Below the pieces are notes generated by a model. The model was not told the origin of the DNA and did not search any database. It worked only from the letters and a program-made list of their open reading frames with translations. A program made the position numbers and the translations under genes. 64,000 nt of DNA from Oscillospiraceae bacterium (GTDB taxonomy: Bacteria > Bacillota > Clostridia > Oscillospirales > CAG-382): contig SVTH01000003.1 in the NCBI GenBank assembly GCA_015063885.1, positions 62,001 to 126,000 on the forward strand. Direction: 5' to 3'. Positions 26,590-36,272 of the stretch are shown piece by piece (positions within the stretch are counted from its first letter, which is position 1; the number at the start of each line of letters is the position of its first letter).

Positions 26590-26722
26590 ACTTTTTGAAA
26601 AAAGTTTCTCTCTCGTGCTCTCTCTTCAAAAACTTTTCCCTCCAAAACGCATATTTATGCGTTTTGGCAATAGGGTTTCTTGGGAGGTGCGGAACCCTTC
26701 TTTTTCCCGAAAAGAAGGGTTC
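26590..26722. repeat. Composite palindrome P, minus orientation, variant stems
   Basis: Read on the minus strand: hairpin 1 GAACCCTTCTT.../...AAGAAGGGTTC (26722-26692), linker CCAAGAAACCCTATTG, hairpin 2 CCAAAACGCAT/ATGCGTTTTGG (26667-26642). Further left another imperfect hairpin of AAAGTTT type. Hairpin 2 has a completely different stem from the other copies but is still perfectly paired. Confidence 0.8.
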
Positions 26723-26734
26723 TGCGTCGTTCTC

Positions 26735-29365
26735 TTAAAGACTCTTAAGGTTCTCAATGGCCGCGCGGAGCTTCTCACACTTGGCGGTGAAGACCTCGAT
26801 CTTGCTGCGCTCACCCTCTACCAGCTTGGCGGGTGCCTTTGCCACGAAGTCGGCGTTCTCCAGCTTCTTGGTGGCACGCATGATCTCGTTCTCGGCATTG
26901 GCCAGCTCCTTGGTGAGACGTGCCATCTCCTCTTCCTTGTCGATCATGTCGGCAATGGGAATGAGGATCTCGCAGGCGTCGGTGATGACGCGGACACAGC
27001 CCTTGTCGTCTGCCTTTTCGGAGACGATCTCCACGCCGGAGGCGGAGGCCAGGCGGGTGAAGAAGGCGTCCTTCCCTGCGAAGGTCGCGCCCTCGGAGGT
27101 GACGATGAACAGGTGGGCCTTGCGGGAGTTGGGAACGTTCATCTCACTGCGGATGTTACGTACCGCACGGATGGCGTCGATGACCTTGGCCATGGCGGCT
27201 TCCTCTGCGGGGAAGTTCAGGCTTTCGGTGTAGGCGGGGTAGTCTGCGATCATGATGGACTCGCCGTCGTGGGGCAGGGTCTGCCAGATCTCCTCGGTGA
27301 TGAAGGGCATGAAGGGATGCAAAAGCTTCATCACGCCGGAAAGGACGTAGACCAGAACGCTCTGAGCGTCCTTGTTGCTCTGAGTGCCCTTGTCGTTCAG
27401 ACGGGACTTCACCAGCTCGATATACCAGTCGCAGAAGATATCCCAGATGAAATCGTACAGCTTGGAAAGCGCGATACCCAGCTCGTAGCGATCCAGGTTG
27501 TCGCGAACCTCCTTGGTGAGGGCGTTGAAGCGGGACAGGATCCACTTGTCCTCGTCGGGGAGGCGGTCAAAGGCGGGAGCCTCTGCGGTGCAATCCTCGT
27601 CCAGGTTCATGAGCACGAAGCGGGCGGCGTTCCAGATCTTGTTGGCAAAGTTACGGGACGCCTCGAAGCGCTCGTCGGAAACGCGCATATCGTTGCCGGG
27701 GCTGTTGCCGTTCACCAGGGTGAAGCGGAGGGCGTCACAGCCGTATTTCTTGATGATCTCCAGGGGGTCGATACCGTTGCCCAGGGACTTGGACATCTTT
27801 CTGCCCAAGGCGTCACGGACCAGACCGTGAACGTACACGTCGGTGAAGGGCTTCTTACCGGTGTGCTCCAGGCCGGAGAAGATCATACGGGACACCCAGA
27901 AGGTGATGATGTCGTAGCCGGTGACCAGGGTGGTGGTGGGGTAGAAGGTGGCCAGGTCTTCCGTCTCCTCGGGCCAGCCCAGGGTAGAGAAGGGCCAGAG
28001 AGCGGAGGAGAACCAGGTGTCCAGGGTGTCGGGATCCTGGCGCATAGCCTTGCCGCACTTGGGGCAAACGACTTCCTTTTCCTTGGAAACCACCAGCTCG
28101 CCGCAATCGTCGCAATAGAAGGCGGGAATGCGGTGGCCCCACCAAAGCTGACGGGAGATACACCAGTCGCGGATGTTTTCCATCCAGTGGAGGTAGTTCT
28201 TGGAGAAGCGGTCGGGCACGAATCTCAATTCGCCGCTCTTCACCACGTCGATGGCGGGCTTTGCCAGCTCCTCCATCTTCACGAACCACTGGAGAGATAC
28301 GCGGGGCTCGATGGTGGTGCCGCAACGGTAGCAGGTGCCCACGTTGTGGGAGTAATCCTCGATCTTCACCAGGTAGCCCTGCTCCTCCAGATCCTTCACC
28401 ATGGCCTTTCTGGCCTCGAAGCGGTCCATGCCTGCGTAAGCCGGGTAATCCTCGGTGATCTTGGCGTCGGGAGTCATCACGTTGATGACGGGCAGGTTAT
28501 GGCGCAGACCCACCTCAAAGTCGTTGGGGTCGTGGGCGGGGGTGATCTTCACCACGCCGGTACCGAAATCCATCTCTACGTAGTCGTCTGCCACCACGGG
28601 GATCTCTCTGCCAACCAGGGGCAGGATGACCATCTTGCCCACCAGGTGTGCGTAGCGCTCGTCCTTGGGGTTGACGGCAACGGCGGTATCGCCCAGCAGG
28701 GTCTCGGGACGGGTGGTAGCTAAGTAGATATACTCGTCGCTGTCCTTGACGGGATAGCGGAGATGCCAGAAGTGGCCTGCCTGATCCTCGTATTCCACCT
28801 CTGCGTCGGAGATGGAGGTGAGACAGTGGGGGCACCAGTTGATGATGCGGTTGCCACGGTAGATCAGACCCTTGTCGTACAGGTTGACGAACACGTCCTG
28901 CACCGCCTTGGAGCAACCCTCGTCAAGGGTAAAGCGCTGTCTGCTCCAATCGCAGGAGGTGCCGATCTTCTTCAGCTGCTCGGTAATTCTGCCGCCGTAG
29001 ACGCGGTTCCATTCCCAGGCACGCTCCAGGAAGGCTTCTCTGCCGATGTCTTCCTTGGTGACGCCGTCCTTGCGCATGGCTTCCACGATCTTGGCCTCGG
29101 TGGCGATGGAGGCGTGGTCGGTGCCGGGCACCCACAGGGTGTTATAGCCGCACATTCTCTTGTAGCGCACCAGAATGTCCTGCAGGGTGTTGTCCAAAGC
29201 GTGACCCATGTGAAGCTGACCCGTGATATTGGGAGGGGGCATCACGATGGTGAAGGCCTCGGCGCCGGGCTTTGCGGGCTTGAAATAGCCCTTCCCGCTC
29301 CATTCGGCGTAGAGCCGATCCTCAAATTCGGCGGGATTGTAGGTTTTTTCCAGTTGTCTTGCCAT
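26735..29365 (-). CDS. valS: Valyl-tRNA synthetase
   Basis: Class I synthetase charging tRNA-Val and editing Thr-tRNA-Val. 876 aa, normal length. HIGH-type motif in [14 protein letters not shown] (about residues 42-56), editing CP1 domain with [17 protein letters not shown] before it and [17 protein letters not shown] inside, KMSKS loop [16 protein letters not shown] near 523, anticodon-binding region, and a C-terminal coiled coil ([16 protein letters not shown]...). Follows the DUF1015 gene by 28 nt with SD AAGAGGATG, so it is probably in the pcrA operon. No T-box leader was seen upstream. Confidence 0.98.
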   Translation of the reverse strand: MARQLEKTYNPAEFEDRLYAEWSGKGYFKPAKPGAEAFTIVMPPPNITGQLHMGHALDNTLQDILVRYKRMCGYNTLWVPGTDHASIATEAKIVEAMRKDGVTKEDIGREAFLERAWEWNRVYGGRITEQLKKIGTSCDWSRQRFTLDEGCSKAVQDVFVNLYDKGLIYRGNRIINWCPHCLTSISDAEVEYEDQAGHFWHLRYPVKDSDEYIYLATTRPETLLGDTAVAVNPKDERYAHLVGKMVILPLVGREIPVVADDYVEMDFGTGVVKITPAHDPNDFEVGLRHNLPVINVMTPDAKITEDYPAYAGMDRFEARKAMVKDLEEQGYLVKIEDYSHNVGTCYRCGTTIEPRVSLQWFVKMEELAKPAIDVVKSGELRFVPDRFSKNYLHWMENIRDWCISRQLWWGHRIPAFYCDDCGELVVSKEKEVVCPKCGKAMRQDPDTLDTWFSSALWPFSTLGWPEETEDLATFYPTTTLVTGYDIITFWVSRMIFSGLEHTGKKPFTDVYVHGLVRDALGRKMSKSLGNGIDPLEIIKKYGCDALRFTLVNGNSPGNDMRVSDERFEASRNFANKIWNAARFVLMNLDEDCTAEAPAFDRLPDEDKWILSRFNALTKEVRDNLDRYELGIALSKLYDFIWDIFCDWYIELVKSRLNDKGTQSNKDAQSVLVYVLSGVMKLLHPFMPFITEEIWQTLPHDGESIMIADYPAYTESLNFPAEEAAMAKVIDAIRAVRNIRSEMNVPNSRKAHLFIVTSEGATFAGKDAFFTRLASASGVEIVSEKADDKGCVRVITDACEILIPIADMIDKEEEMARLTKELANAENEIMRATKKLENADFVAKAPAKLVEGERSKIEVFTAKCEKLRAAIENLKSL

Positions 29366-29393
29366 ATGTATTCATCCTCTTTAATAAGGTTCT

Positions 29394-30662
29394 TTATCGT
29401 CGTAATGGGTTCATCACCAAGCCCGTCTTCAGCTTGGGATAGAAATAGGTGCTCTTTTGGGGCATTTTGTCCCCTGCCTCCGCCACGGCGCGGATCTCCT
29501 CCACGGTGGTGGCGTTCAACAGGAAGGCGGCGGTGGACTCGCCCCTGCGGACAGATAACACGGCTTCCTCCTCGTTTCGGGTGTAGCGGAGATTGATCTG
29601 CTTTGCCATGTTCTCAAAATCGATGCCCAGCACTCCCTCCAGAAGCAGGGTGTGGAGCACGGTGACGTCCAGGTCTGCGTAGGCGGCGGAGCGTCCCTCC
29701 ACGGTGAGGGCATCCGCACGGTCGTTACCGATCAGCAGGGTGAACCCCTCTCCCCCGGTGTAAAGGCCGAAGGCGTGGCGGTCCTTGTGCTCTTCCAGCA
29801 CTTCCTTTGCCTTGGCGACGTCGGGGTATTCTCTTGCTGTGAAGTAAGGGCTTGCCTTTTCCAGGAAGGCTTCCTTCTCCACGGGCAGATCACGGATCAG
29901 GCGGTGGGTGGGCAGTACCACCAAACCGTCGTCCTCCAGATCCACCAAGGTCATGAGGATGGAATCGGCTTCCGAATCCTCGGGGTTGCCGTTCTGCTCC
30001 AAGTGTTTTTTGAAGTTCAGCCCCGTTTCGTAGCGGTGGTGGCCGTCTGCGATGAAAAGCTGTTTATCCTTGAAAGCTTCCGCAAGACGGGCAATGAGAA
30101 CGGGGTCCTCGATCTTTTGCAGGGTATGGGTGACGCCCTCTCCGTCGGTGAACTCCCCAAGGACGGGAAGGTCTTCACAGCCCGCCAAAAGGGTGCGGAC
30201 GGTGCCTTCCTCATCCCTGTACAGGGAATACACGGAGGAGAAATTACACCCCGTGGCGCACATCAGATTGAAGCGGTCGGTCTTTGCTTTCGAAAGGGTC
30301 TCCTCGTGGGGGAGCACCACACGCTCCGAGAAGGGCACCAGCCCCACGCGGCACACCAGGCCGCGGAAGGAATAGGTCTTCCCCTCCAGGGTGAAGGTCT
30401 CCCTGTAAAGGTAAATCCCCTCTGTTTCGTCACGGGCCAGGATGCCTTCCTCCAGCCAGGTCCGAAACAGCTTCCCGGCCTCCTCGTACCGCTCTTCCCC
30501 GCCCATGGGGAGTTCCAAGCGGATGAGGTTGTAGGGGTTCCCATCACAAAGGGACCTGTATTCTTTATCACTTACGATGTCGTAAGGGGGGCAAACGCAG
30601 GTGGAAAGCTCCCCTGCCTTTGCCGTATACCGCAAAGCGCGGATTGGCTTGATCTCTGCCAT
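29394..30662 (-). CDS. DUF1015 family protein (SerK-like kinase fold family)
   Basis: 422 aa from ATG 30662 (MAEIKPIRALRYTAKAGEL). Family marks: CPPYDIVSDKEYRSL and YNLIRLELP near the N-terminus, and FIADGHHRYETGLNFKKH near residue 210. Some archaeal members of this group phosphorylate free serine; in bacteria the role is mostly unknown, so no reaction is assigned. The start is 4 nt beyond the pcrA stop, with SD AAAGGA overlapping the pcrA end. A longer frame to 30719 would overlap pcrA and lacks an SD. Confidence 0.85.
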   Translation of the reverse strand: MAEIKPIRALRYTAKAGELSTCVCPPYDIVSDKEYRSLCDGNPYNLIRLELPMGGEERYEEAGKLFRTWLEEGILARDETEGIYLYRETFTLEGKTYSFRGLVCRVGLVPFSERVVLPHEETLSKAKTDRFNLMCATGCNFSSVYSLYRDEEGTVRTLLAGCEDLPVLGEFTDGEGVTHTLQKIEDPVLIARLAEAFKDKQLFIADGHHRYETGLNFKKHLEQNGNPEDSEADSILMTLVDLEDDGLVVLPTHRLIRDLPVEKEAFLEKASPYFTAREYPDVAKAKEVLEEHKDRHAFGLYTGGEGFTLLIGNDRADALTVEGRSAAYADLDVTVLHTLLLEGVLGIDFENMAKQINLRYTRNEEEAVLSVRRGESTAAFLLNATTVEEIRAVAEAGDKMPQKSTYFYPKLKTGLVMNPLRR

Positions 30663-30666
30663 GGTA

Positions 30667-33018
30667 TCATTCCTTTTGCAGTTTTGCAAAGCTCCCCATG
30701 ATCCGTTTGGTGGAGCCATTGTCGAAGGTGATCTCGTAAAGCATATCCCCGCCCATATTCTGTGCGGAAAGGATCTCTCCCCCTCCGAAGAAGGGGTGCT
30801 TCACCCTGTCCCCGGGGGCAAAGGTGATCTGCCCGCCTGCGGGCTGTCGGGGCTGGGCGAAGGTGATGGTCTCCCGACGGGTCTCCTCCCTACTCATCTC
30901 CCTACGGGAGGGAACGGTGCGATAGGATTTCTCGCAATCCTCCTCGGGGATCTCCGTCAGGAAGCGGGAGGCCGTGCGGAGGTCCGTTCTGCCGTAAAGC
31001 ATACGGGATTCGCAATGGTAGATATACAGCGCCTCCTTGGCGCGGGTGATGGCAACGTAGGCCAGACGGCGCTCTTCCTCCACGCCCCCCTCCATGAGGG
31101 CCTGCATGCTGGGAAACAGTCCGTCCTCAAAGCCGATGAGGAACACCACGGGGAACTCCAGCCCCTTGGCGGAATGGACGGTCATCATGGTGACGGCGTC
31201 CTGTCCTTCCTCCAGCTCGTCCAGGTCGGAGACCAGGGCCATTTCCTCTAAGAAGGCTGCTAAGGTGGGCTCCTCAGCCGTCTCCTCGAACATCTTCACG
31301 GTGGAAAGGAATTCCTTTACGTTCTGTTCTCTCTCGTGCTCAGTGTCTCCGTCGGCCTTGGCCTCCTCTGCAAGGAAGCGCATATACCCGGAGGCCTGGA
31401 GCACGTATTCCACGGTGGCGGTCAGGGAATGAACCTCCCCGAACTCCCGCATGGATTCGATCAGCCTTGCAAATTCCTTCAGCTTGGCGGAGGCCTTCCC
31501 CATCTCGGAGTAACAATCGGCGTTGGCGGCCACGTCAAACAAGCTCTTTCCCTCTCTACCGGCGATGGTCTCCAGCTTCAGAAGGGTGGTGTCCCCGATG
31601 GCACGCTTGGGCACGTTGATGATACGGCGCAGACGGACGTTGTCGGCGGGGTTGTTCACCACGGAAAGATAGGACAGCACGTCCTTGATCTCACGGCGCT
31701 CGTTGAAGCGCAAGCCCCCGCAGATGCGGTAAGGGATGCGGTGCTTCACAAACATCTGCTCGATGTTGTTGGAAAGGGCGGTGAGGCGGTACAGCACGGC
31801 GAAATCCCCGTACTTCCGCTTGCCGGCATTCACCTGCTTACGGATTTCTCCGATGATGGCCAGGGCTTCCTCCCCCTGGGTCATGGGACGGTGGACGTGG
31901 ATGCACTCCCCTTCCCCCGCCTTGGTCCAAAGGTTTTTTCCCTTTCTGCCTTGGTTGTGCTTGATCACGGCGTTGGCCGCGTTTAAGATATGCCCCGTGG
32001 AGCGGTAGTTCTGCTCCAGGCGGATGATCTTCGCCTTGGGGAAGGTGTGGTCGAACTGCAAAATGTTCTCCACGGTAGCCCCGCGGAAGCTGTAGATGGA
32101 CTGGTCGTCGTCCCCCACCACGCACACGTTCTCCTTACCGCCGCCAAGCATGGCCACCAAGCGGTTCTGAGAAGGGTTGGTGTCCTGAAACTCGTCCACC
32201 AGAACGTAATCGAATCGGTTGCGGTACTGCTCCAGCACCGCGGGATGCTCACGGAACAAGGTCTCGGTGAGCATGATGATATCGTCGAAATCCAAGGCCC
32301 CCGACTGCTTCAGCTCTTTTTGGTACTCGGCGTACACCTCGGCGGATTTGAGGATGCGGGTGTCCTTTCCTGCGTCCAGCATCATTTCCTCGGGGGTGTA
32401 GCTCTTGTCCTTGTAGCGGGAGATCAGTCCCATCACCGCCTTGGGGGAAAGGATCTTTTCGTCCATATGACGGCGCTTCATGATGGCGGTGACCACCTTT
32501 TTCACGTCGTCGGTGTCGTAAATGGTAAAGTTGGTGGGGTAGCCCAACAGCCCGATATGACGGCGCAGGATCCGCACGCAGACGGAATGGAAGGTGCCTG
32601 CCCAGATGTCTCTTGCACGCTCTCCCAGAAGGGTCTGCAGACGCTCCTTGAACTCGCCCGCCGCCTTATTGGTGAAGGTGATGCACAAAACCCGCCAGGG
32701 ACGGGCGGGCTCCACCGCCATCTGCTCCAGCACGCTGCGGATCCCCGCACGGGAGCCCTGCTCCGCCTCCAGCATTTGGGGGTAGAGCTCCTCTGCGTCG
32801 TAGGGGAGCTCCTCGCTCTGCCAGGCGTTGCCGAAGAGGATGATGTTGCCGATGCGGTTTACCAGCACGGTGGTCTTCCCCGAGCCTGCACCCGCCAGCA
32901 CCAGCAGAGGGCCGTTGACGGTGGCCACCGCTTCCTGCTGGGGAGGGTTGAGAAATCCGTAATAACGGGCAAACAGCTCCCGCTTTTTTTGGTTGAATTG
33001 CTTTGCAAACTCCGTCAC
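30667..33018 (-). CDS. pcrA: ATP-dependent DNA helicase PcrA/UvrD
   Basis: Superfamily 1A 3'-5' helicase for repair, replication restart and removal of RNA polymerase or RecA from DNA. 783 aa from the GTG at 33018 (VTEFAKQFNQKKRELF). I choose this start because a perfect SD, AAGGAGG, lies 8 nt before it; an in-frame ATG at 33054 has no SD. Motifs: NPPQQEAVATVNGPLLVLAGAG (Q motif and Walker A AGAGSGKT), VLVDEFQDTNPSQ, GDDDQSIYSFRGA, MTVHSAKGLEFPVVF and YVAITRAKEALYIY. A C-terminal Tudor-like tail (GDRVKHPFFGGGEIL) contacts RNA polymerase in relatives. First gene of pcrA-DUF1015-valS(-mrp). Confidence 0.96.
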   Translation of the reverse strand: MTEFAKQFNQKKRELFARYYGFLNPPQQEAVATVNGPLLVLAGAGSGKTTVLVNRIGNIILFGNAWQSEELPYDAEELYPQMLEAEQGSRAGIRSVLEQMAVEPARPWRVLCITFTNKAAGEFKERLQTLLGERARDIWAGTFHSVCVRILRRHIGLLGYPTNFTIYDTDDVKKVVTAIMKRRHMDEKILSPKAVMGLISRYKDKSYTPEEMMLDAGKDTRILKSAEVYAEYQKELKQSGALDFDDIIMLTETLFREHPAVLEQYRNRFDYVLVDEFQDTNPSQNRLVAMLGGGKENVCVVGDDDQSIYSFRGATVENILQFDHTFPKAKIIRLEQNYRSTGHILNAANAVIKHNQGRKGKNLWTKAGEGECIHVHRPMTQGEEALAIIGEIRKQVNAGKRKYGDFAVLYRLTALSNNIEQMFVKHRIPYRICGGLRFNERREIKDVLSYLSVVNNPADNVRLRRIINVPKRAIGDTTLLKLETIAGREGKSLFDVAANADCYSEMGKASAKLKEFARLIESMREFGEVHSLTATVEYVLQASGYMRFLAEEAKADGDTEHEREQNVKEFLSTVKMFEETAEEPTLAAFLEEMALVSDLDELEEGQDAVTMMTVHSAKGLEFPVVFLIGFEDGLFPSMQALMEGGVEEERRLAYVAITRAKEALYIYHCESRMLYGRTDLRTASRFLTEIPEEDCEKSYRTVPSRREMSREETRRETITFAQPRQPAGGQITFAPGDRVKHPFFGGGEILSAQNMGGDMLYEITFDNGSTKRIMGSFAKLQKE

Positions 33019-33073
33019 GGTCTTTCCCTCCTTCCCGTGGGTATAAACAGGCATTTTAGAATATCATTCACAT

Positions 33074-33102
33074 ATTATATACCATCCATCTAAAAAAATC
33101 AA
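33074..33102 (-). promoter_or_regulatory. pcrA promoter
   Basis: TTGATT (33102-33097), 17 bp, TATAAT (33079-33074) on the minus strand. It is divergent from the SGNH-hydrolase promoter 20 nt away. Confidence 0.75.
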
Positions 33103-33122
33103 TCCTTTTTTTCACGAAAACA

Positions 33123-33151
33123 TTGCATTCCCGCCGTCAATATGATAAAAT
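33123..33151 (+). promoter_or_regulatory. Promoter of the secreted SGNH hydrolase gene
   Basis: TTGCAT (33123-33128), 17 bp, TAAAAT (33146-33151), 35 nt before ATG 33187. Confidence 0.7.
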
Positions 33152-33186
33152 GTTACCAAAATCAAAGGGAAAGGAACAACCACGCC

Positions 33187-35361
33187 ATGAAACTTCTTCG
33201 GATCCTTGCCATTCTGCTGGTGACGGCCACCCTGCTTCCCATGACGGCGTTTGCCTACGGAAGCGGTGACGGCACCCTGCTCATCACCCACATCAACACC
33301 TCTCCTTCCACGGAGGGCTCCGCCATCATCCTTTCCGGCTCTGCGGTGCAGAAGCTGGGGGAAAAGGGCACCTTTGCCTGGTGGACGGCTCTCATCTTCG
33401 ACTGGGATGCCGAAGAGGGATGCTTCGTTTTGGTGGAAAGCAACACCAATTCCGCTAACGTGGATAAATCCCAGATGGAGATTCCCGAAAACGGCTTTGC
33501 CTACTGCATCTGCGTGGGGAACGACTACTCCTCCACCGGGGGCATCAACTACGTCACCGACCGCATCAAGCAAAGCAACGAATACGCCAAATCCTTGAAG
33601 GTGGGCACCAAGGCTTACCTTTACGAGACCTCCCTGGCGGCGGGAAGCATCAAGACCAACGGCAAGAACTGGTATGCCGAAGATTTCGTCAGTGAGTCTT
33701 ACGTAAAGATCGGCTCTCCCGACGAAGGCAAGACGGCTTACGATCCCATCGCCAACCGTGACGATCTGCCCCAGCTGGTGATCTCCCCCAACTACGTGAA
33801 TTCCACCCATTACGCCGAGCAGGACTGCATCTTGTTCGACAGCTCCTTCGGCGGCTACGTGAAGAACGTTTACGACTACTCCTGGTGGAGATGCCTGATC
33901 TTCGATTGGGATCCCGCAGAGGGCTGTTACCGTGTGACCGCCACCGATACCAACGTGGGAAGCGGCTTGAGCAAAGCTCCCGTGATCCCCAAGAACGGCT
34001 TCGTCATCCTGGACTGCGCCTCCCCCTCCCAGAACAGCGTTTCCGCCGCTTCCGTGGGGAACAAGGCCTATTTCTACAAGGAAAACGGCAAATACACCGT
34101 CTGTCTGAACCAACCCATGGAGGGGAAGACCCCTCTCGCTCCCGAGAACGGGGACAGCATCGCCTCCGCCCCCGTTTTGAAGATGGCGGCCAAGGAGAAG
34201 TGCACCCCCGAGGGCTACACCGTGGAATGGGAGGCTGTGGAGGGCGCTACCTCCTACACCGTCTCCGTAAACAACTCCACCTCCAACAATCTCTGCACCC
34301 TTTTGGTGACCCCCACCAAGGTGAACGGTACCTCCTACACCATCCCGAAAGGGAAATTGGAGATCGGCAGCTCCTACACCGTGACCGTCTCCGCGGACAA
34401 CTCCGTTTCCGCCTCCGCCAAGCTGTATTGCTTCTCCGCAGAGGCGCTGGATTCCAGTCTTTCCGATAAGACCGTATTGGCCTTCGGCGACTCCTTGACC
34501 GCAAGAAGCGGCTGGGTGGCTATGCTGGGAGGCTACATCGGCACCGAGGTGATCAACGCAGGTGTGGGCGGCGACTCCACCATCAATGCCGTGGGCAGAT
34601 TGGAGCGGGACGTGCTTTCCAAGAAGCCCGACGTGGCCTTGGTGTGCTTCGGTATGAACGACCAGGCACAATCCGAAAGCAAAAAGGCCCCCAACGTGGC
34701 CTTGGACAAATACAGAGAGAACATGGTCCATATCATCGAGGAGCTTAGGGCCATCGGCACCGACGTGATCCTCATCGCACCCCACGACGCTTACAGCGGC
34801 AAGGGCTACTACACCCCCGGCGGCTACGGGCTGGATTACGCCTACGGCAACATGAAGGATTTCTGTAACGTTGTTCGTGAGCTGGCAGTGGAATACGGCT
34901 GCGGGCTCATCGACATCTACGCCGAGGCTGAGCTGGAGGACATGACCAAGTTCCTGGCGGCGGGAGACGGTATTCACCAATCCCCCGAGGGACACAAGCT
35001 TTGGGCGAAGTACGTTTCCGAATACCTCCTGGCGGCTTACGACGGTAAGAACGCCGTGAACGTTTCCGTCGCAGTAAAGGGCGAGAACAAGACGTTGGAA
35101 GGGATGACTTGGGTCATGGCAAAGGGTGCCACCATGTACGTGCCCATGCCGAAGGAAGGGGAAGGCGAGCTGCAAAAAGTCACCGCCGAACAGGATATGA
35201 CCGTCACCTATGCTCTGCGTAGCGAGCTGGACGTTCCCGAGGAGGAAAGCACTCCTGCAGAGGAGGAAGGCGGGATCAACTACACCGCCATCGGCGTGAT
35301 CTGCATCGGCGTGATGCTGGTCTGCGGCGGCGCGGTGGCCTTCCTGAAGAAGAGAAAGTAA
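33187..35361 (+). CDS. Secreted, membrane-anchored SGNH/GDSL hydrolase with duplicated N-terminal module
   Basis: 724 aa from ATG 33187 (SD AAAGGAA). Signal peptide ILAILLVTATLLPMTAFA. Two copies of one module of about 130 residues: one with WWTALIFDWDAEEGCFVLVE, one with WWRCLIFDWDPAEGCYRVTA, each ending IPENGFAYCI or IPKNGFVILD. Next a fibronectin-III-like domain (YTVEWEAVEGATSYTVSV). Then the SGNH esterase: LAFGDSLTARSGW near 434, GVGGDST, CFGMNDQAQ near 491, and GDGIHQSPEGHKLW near 594 with the catalytic Asp/His. It ends with a membrane helix (GVICIGVMLVCGGAVAFL) and KKRK. Likely an esterase on surface or dietary glycans; the substrate is unknown. Confidence 0.87.
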   Translation: MKLLRILAILLVTATLLPMTAFAYGSGDGTLLITHINTSPSTEGSAIILSGSAVQKLGEKGTFAWWTALIFDWDAEEGCFVLVESNTNSANVDKSQMEIPENGFAYCICVGNDYSSTGGINYVTDRIKQSNEYAKSLKVGTKAYLYETSLAAGSIKTNGKNWYAEDFVSESYVKIGSPDEGKTAYDPIANRDDLPQLVISPNYVNSTHYAEQDCILFDSSFGGYVKNVYDYSWWRCLIFDWDPAEGCYRVTATDTNVGSGLSKAPVIPKNGFVILDCASPSQNSVSAASVGNKAYFYKENGKYTVCLNQPMEGKTPLAPENGDSIASAPVLKMAAKEKCTPEGYTVEWEAVEGATSYTVSVNNSTSNNLCTLLVTPTKVNGTSYTIPKGKLEIGSSYTVTVSADNSVSASAKLYCFSAEALDSSLSDKTVLAFGDSLTARSGWVAMLGGYIGTEVINAGVGGDSTINAVGRLERDVLSKKPDVALVCFGMNDQAQSESKKAPNVALDKYRENMVHIIEELRAIGTDVILIAPHDAYSGKGYYTPGGYGLDYAYGNMKDFCNVVRELAVEYGCGLIDIYAEAELEDMTKFLAAGDGIHQSPEGHKLWAKYVSEYLLAAYDGKNAVNVSVAVKGENKTLEGMTWVMAKGATMYVPMPKEGEGELQKVTAEQDMTVTYALRSELDVPEEESTPAEEEGGINYTAIGVICIGVMLVCGGAVAFLKKRK

Positions 35362-35373
35362 AGGGAGAGCGCC

Positions 35374-35449
35374 CTTAAACCCCTTTTTCGAGAAAAAGGG
35401 GTTTAAGAATCCCCAAAAAGCTTTTCCTGCCGAAAACTTCCGTTTTCGG
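35374..35449. repeat. Composite palindrome P (two-hairpin form)
   Basis: Hairpin 1 CTTAAACCCCTTTTTC/GAAAAAGGGGTTTAAG (35374-35407), linker CCCCAAAAAGCTTTTCCTG, hairpin 2 CCGAAAAC-TTCC-GTTTTCGG (35430-35449). It lies just behind the SGNH gene. Confidence 0.85.
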
Positions 35450-35462
35450 GAAAATAATAACG

Positions 35463-35504
35463 AAAAAACGGTAGCCCGATGCTGATGCTGAGCTACCGTT
35501 TTTT
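35463..35504. terminator. Bidirectional terminator between convergent genes
   Basis: AAAAAACGGTAGC (35463-35475) and GCTACCGTTTTTT (35492-35504) around a 16-nt loop. It serves the plus-strand SGNH gene and the minus-strand antitoxin gene ending at 35507. Confidence 0.93.
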
Positions 35505-35506
35505 AT

Positions 35507-35818
35507 TCATCTTACAACGATTCCCGATCTTTGAGGGAACGTAGGATCCTCTCTCGTCAGAGAAAGTAATCTGCAGGCAGCACCCTCGGGATGGTTACGG
35601 CCCGCTTCCCAAGCTTCCACGGATTTCACCGAAACACCCATAAATTTGGCAAACAAAACCTGGGTGAGCCCCGTTTTATTCCGTATTTCCTTGATCTCCC
35701 CGGGAGTGAACACTTCAACGGGGGCAACGGTCAAGGTGGTCTTCTTCGCTTTCAGATTTCCCTTTTCGTATTCGATAGCCTGCCCCAAGCCAAGCTTGAT
35801 CTCGTCAAACAAAGGCAT
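35507..35818 (-). CDS. HigA-type antitoxin, XRE/Cro helix-turn-helix
   Basis: 103 aa from ATG 35818 (MPLFDEIKLGLGQAIEYEKG), chosen because AAGGAGGAGG sits right before it; a longer frame runs into the toxin end. The second half is an HTH of the XRE kind: FTPGEIKEIRNKTGLTQVLFAKFMGVSVKSVEAWEAGRNHPEG. This 'targeted' layout (N-terminal arm, then HTH) is common for antitoxins paired with RelE/HigB-like toxins placed upstream. It starts 16 nt after the toxin stop and should bind both the toxin and the operator in the shared promoter. Confidence 0.85.
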   Translation of the reverse strand: MPLFDEIKLGLGQAIEYEKGNLKAKKTTLTVAPVEVFTPGEIKEIRNKTGLTQVLFAKFMGVSVKSVEAWEAGRNHPEGAACRLLSLTREDPTFPQRSGIVVR

Positions 35819-35834
35819 AGCCTCCTCCTTTCCG

Positions 35835-36179
35835 TCAGCCATTCTCTTCCAACTGTTTTTCAAGAATAGCTACCATTTGCCGCAGCTCGTTTCGCTCTGC
35901 GTCAGTCAAATTGTCTTTTTCGTTCTTAGGATATGCAGTGATCAGATAGATCTTTTCGTAAACCTCAAAATCTATATAAATAATGCGAATACTTCCGCTT
36001 TTTCCTCTGTCCTCAAAGGCAAAGCGCATCTTTCGTATTCCGCCCGTCCCTCTCATCACGGCGCCGACCTTGGGATCGGCGAGCAATTCTTCCTGCAATC
36101 GCCGAAGATCGCCGTCCGTCAGCCCAAGTTTTTCCCATTTTGATCGAAACAGCGGCAATTCAATAAACGATCTCGTCAT
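35835..36179 (-). CDS. HigB/RelE-superfamily toxin (probable mRNA interferase)
   Basis: 114 aa from ATG 36179 (MTRSFIELPLFRSKWEKLGLTDGDLRRLQ); a TTG two codons earlier is less likely. RelE-like core: ELLADPKVGAVMRGTGGIRKMRFAFEDRGKSGSIRIIYIDF, followed by KIYLITAYPKNEKDNLT, typical of HigB2/RelE toxins that cut mRNA on the ribosome. The order toxin then antitoxin, a shared promoter and close spacing support a type II module. Toxicity is inferred from the family. Confidence 0.85.
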   Translation of the reverse strand: MTRSFIELPLFRSKWEKLGLTDGDLRRLQEELLADPKVGAVMRGTGGIRKMRFAFEDRGKSGSIRIIYIDFEVYEKIYLITAYPKNEKDNLTDAERNELRQMVAILEKQLEENG

Positions 36180-36204
36180 AACCAATATCCTATGTTTTTT
36201 CTTT

Positions 36205-36233
36205 ATTATACCCTATTTAATAGGGTTTGTCAA
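36205..36233 (-). promoter_or_regulatory. higBA promoter with palindromic operator in the spacer
   Basis: Perfect TTGACA (36233-36228), 17 bp, perfect TATAAT (36210-36205). The spacer contains a perfect inverted repeat CCCTATT-T-AATAGGG (36211-36225). A repressor bound there would block RNA polymerase, which suggests autoregulation by the HTH antitoxin. Confidence 0.85.
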
Positions 36234-36272
36234 GAGGGATTCAGCAAAAAAAGAAGGATATACCGTCCCCGC

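Noticed and set aside
26554-26734. T-box or other riboswitch near valS
   Set aside because: The valS start (29365) is 28 nt behind the DUF1015 gene and has no leader. The hairpins at 26590-26722 are downstream of valS and belong to family P.
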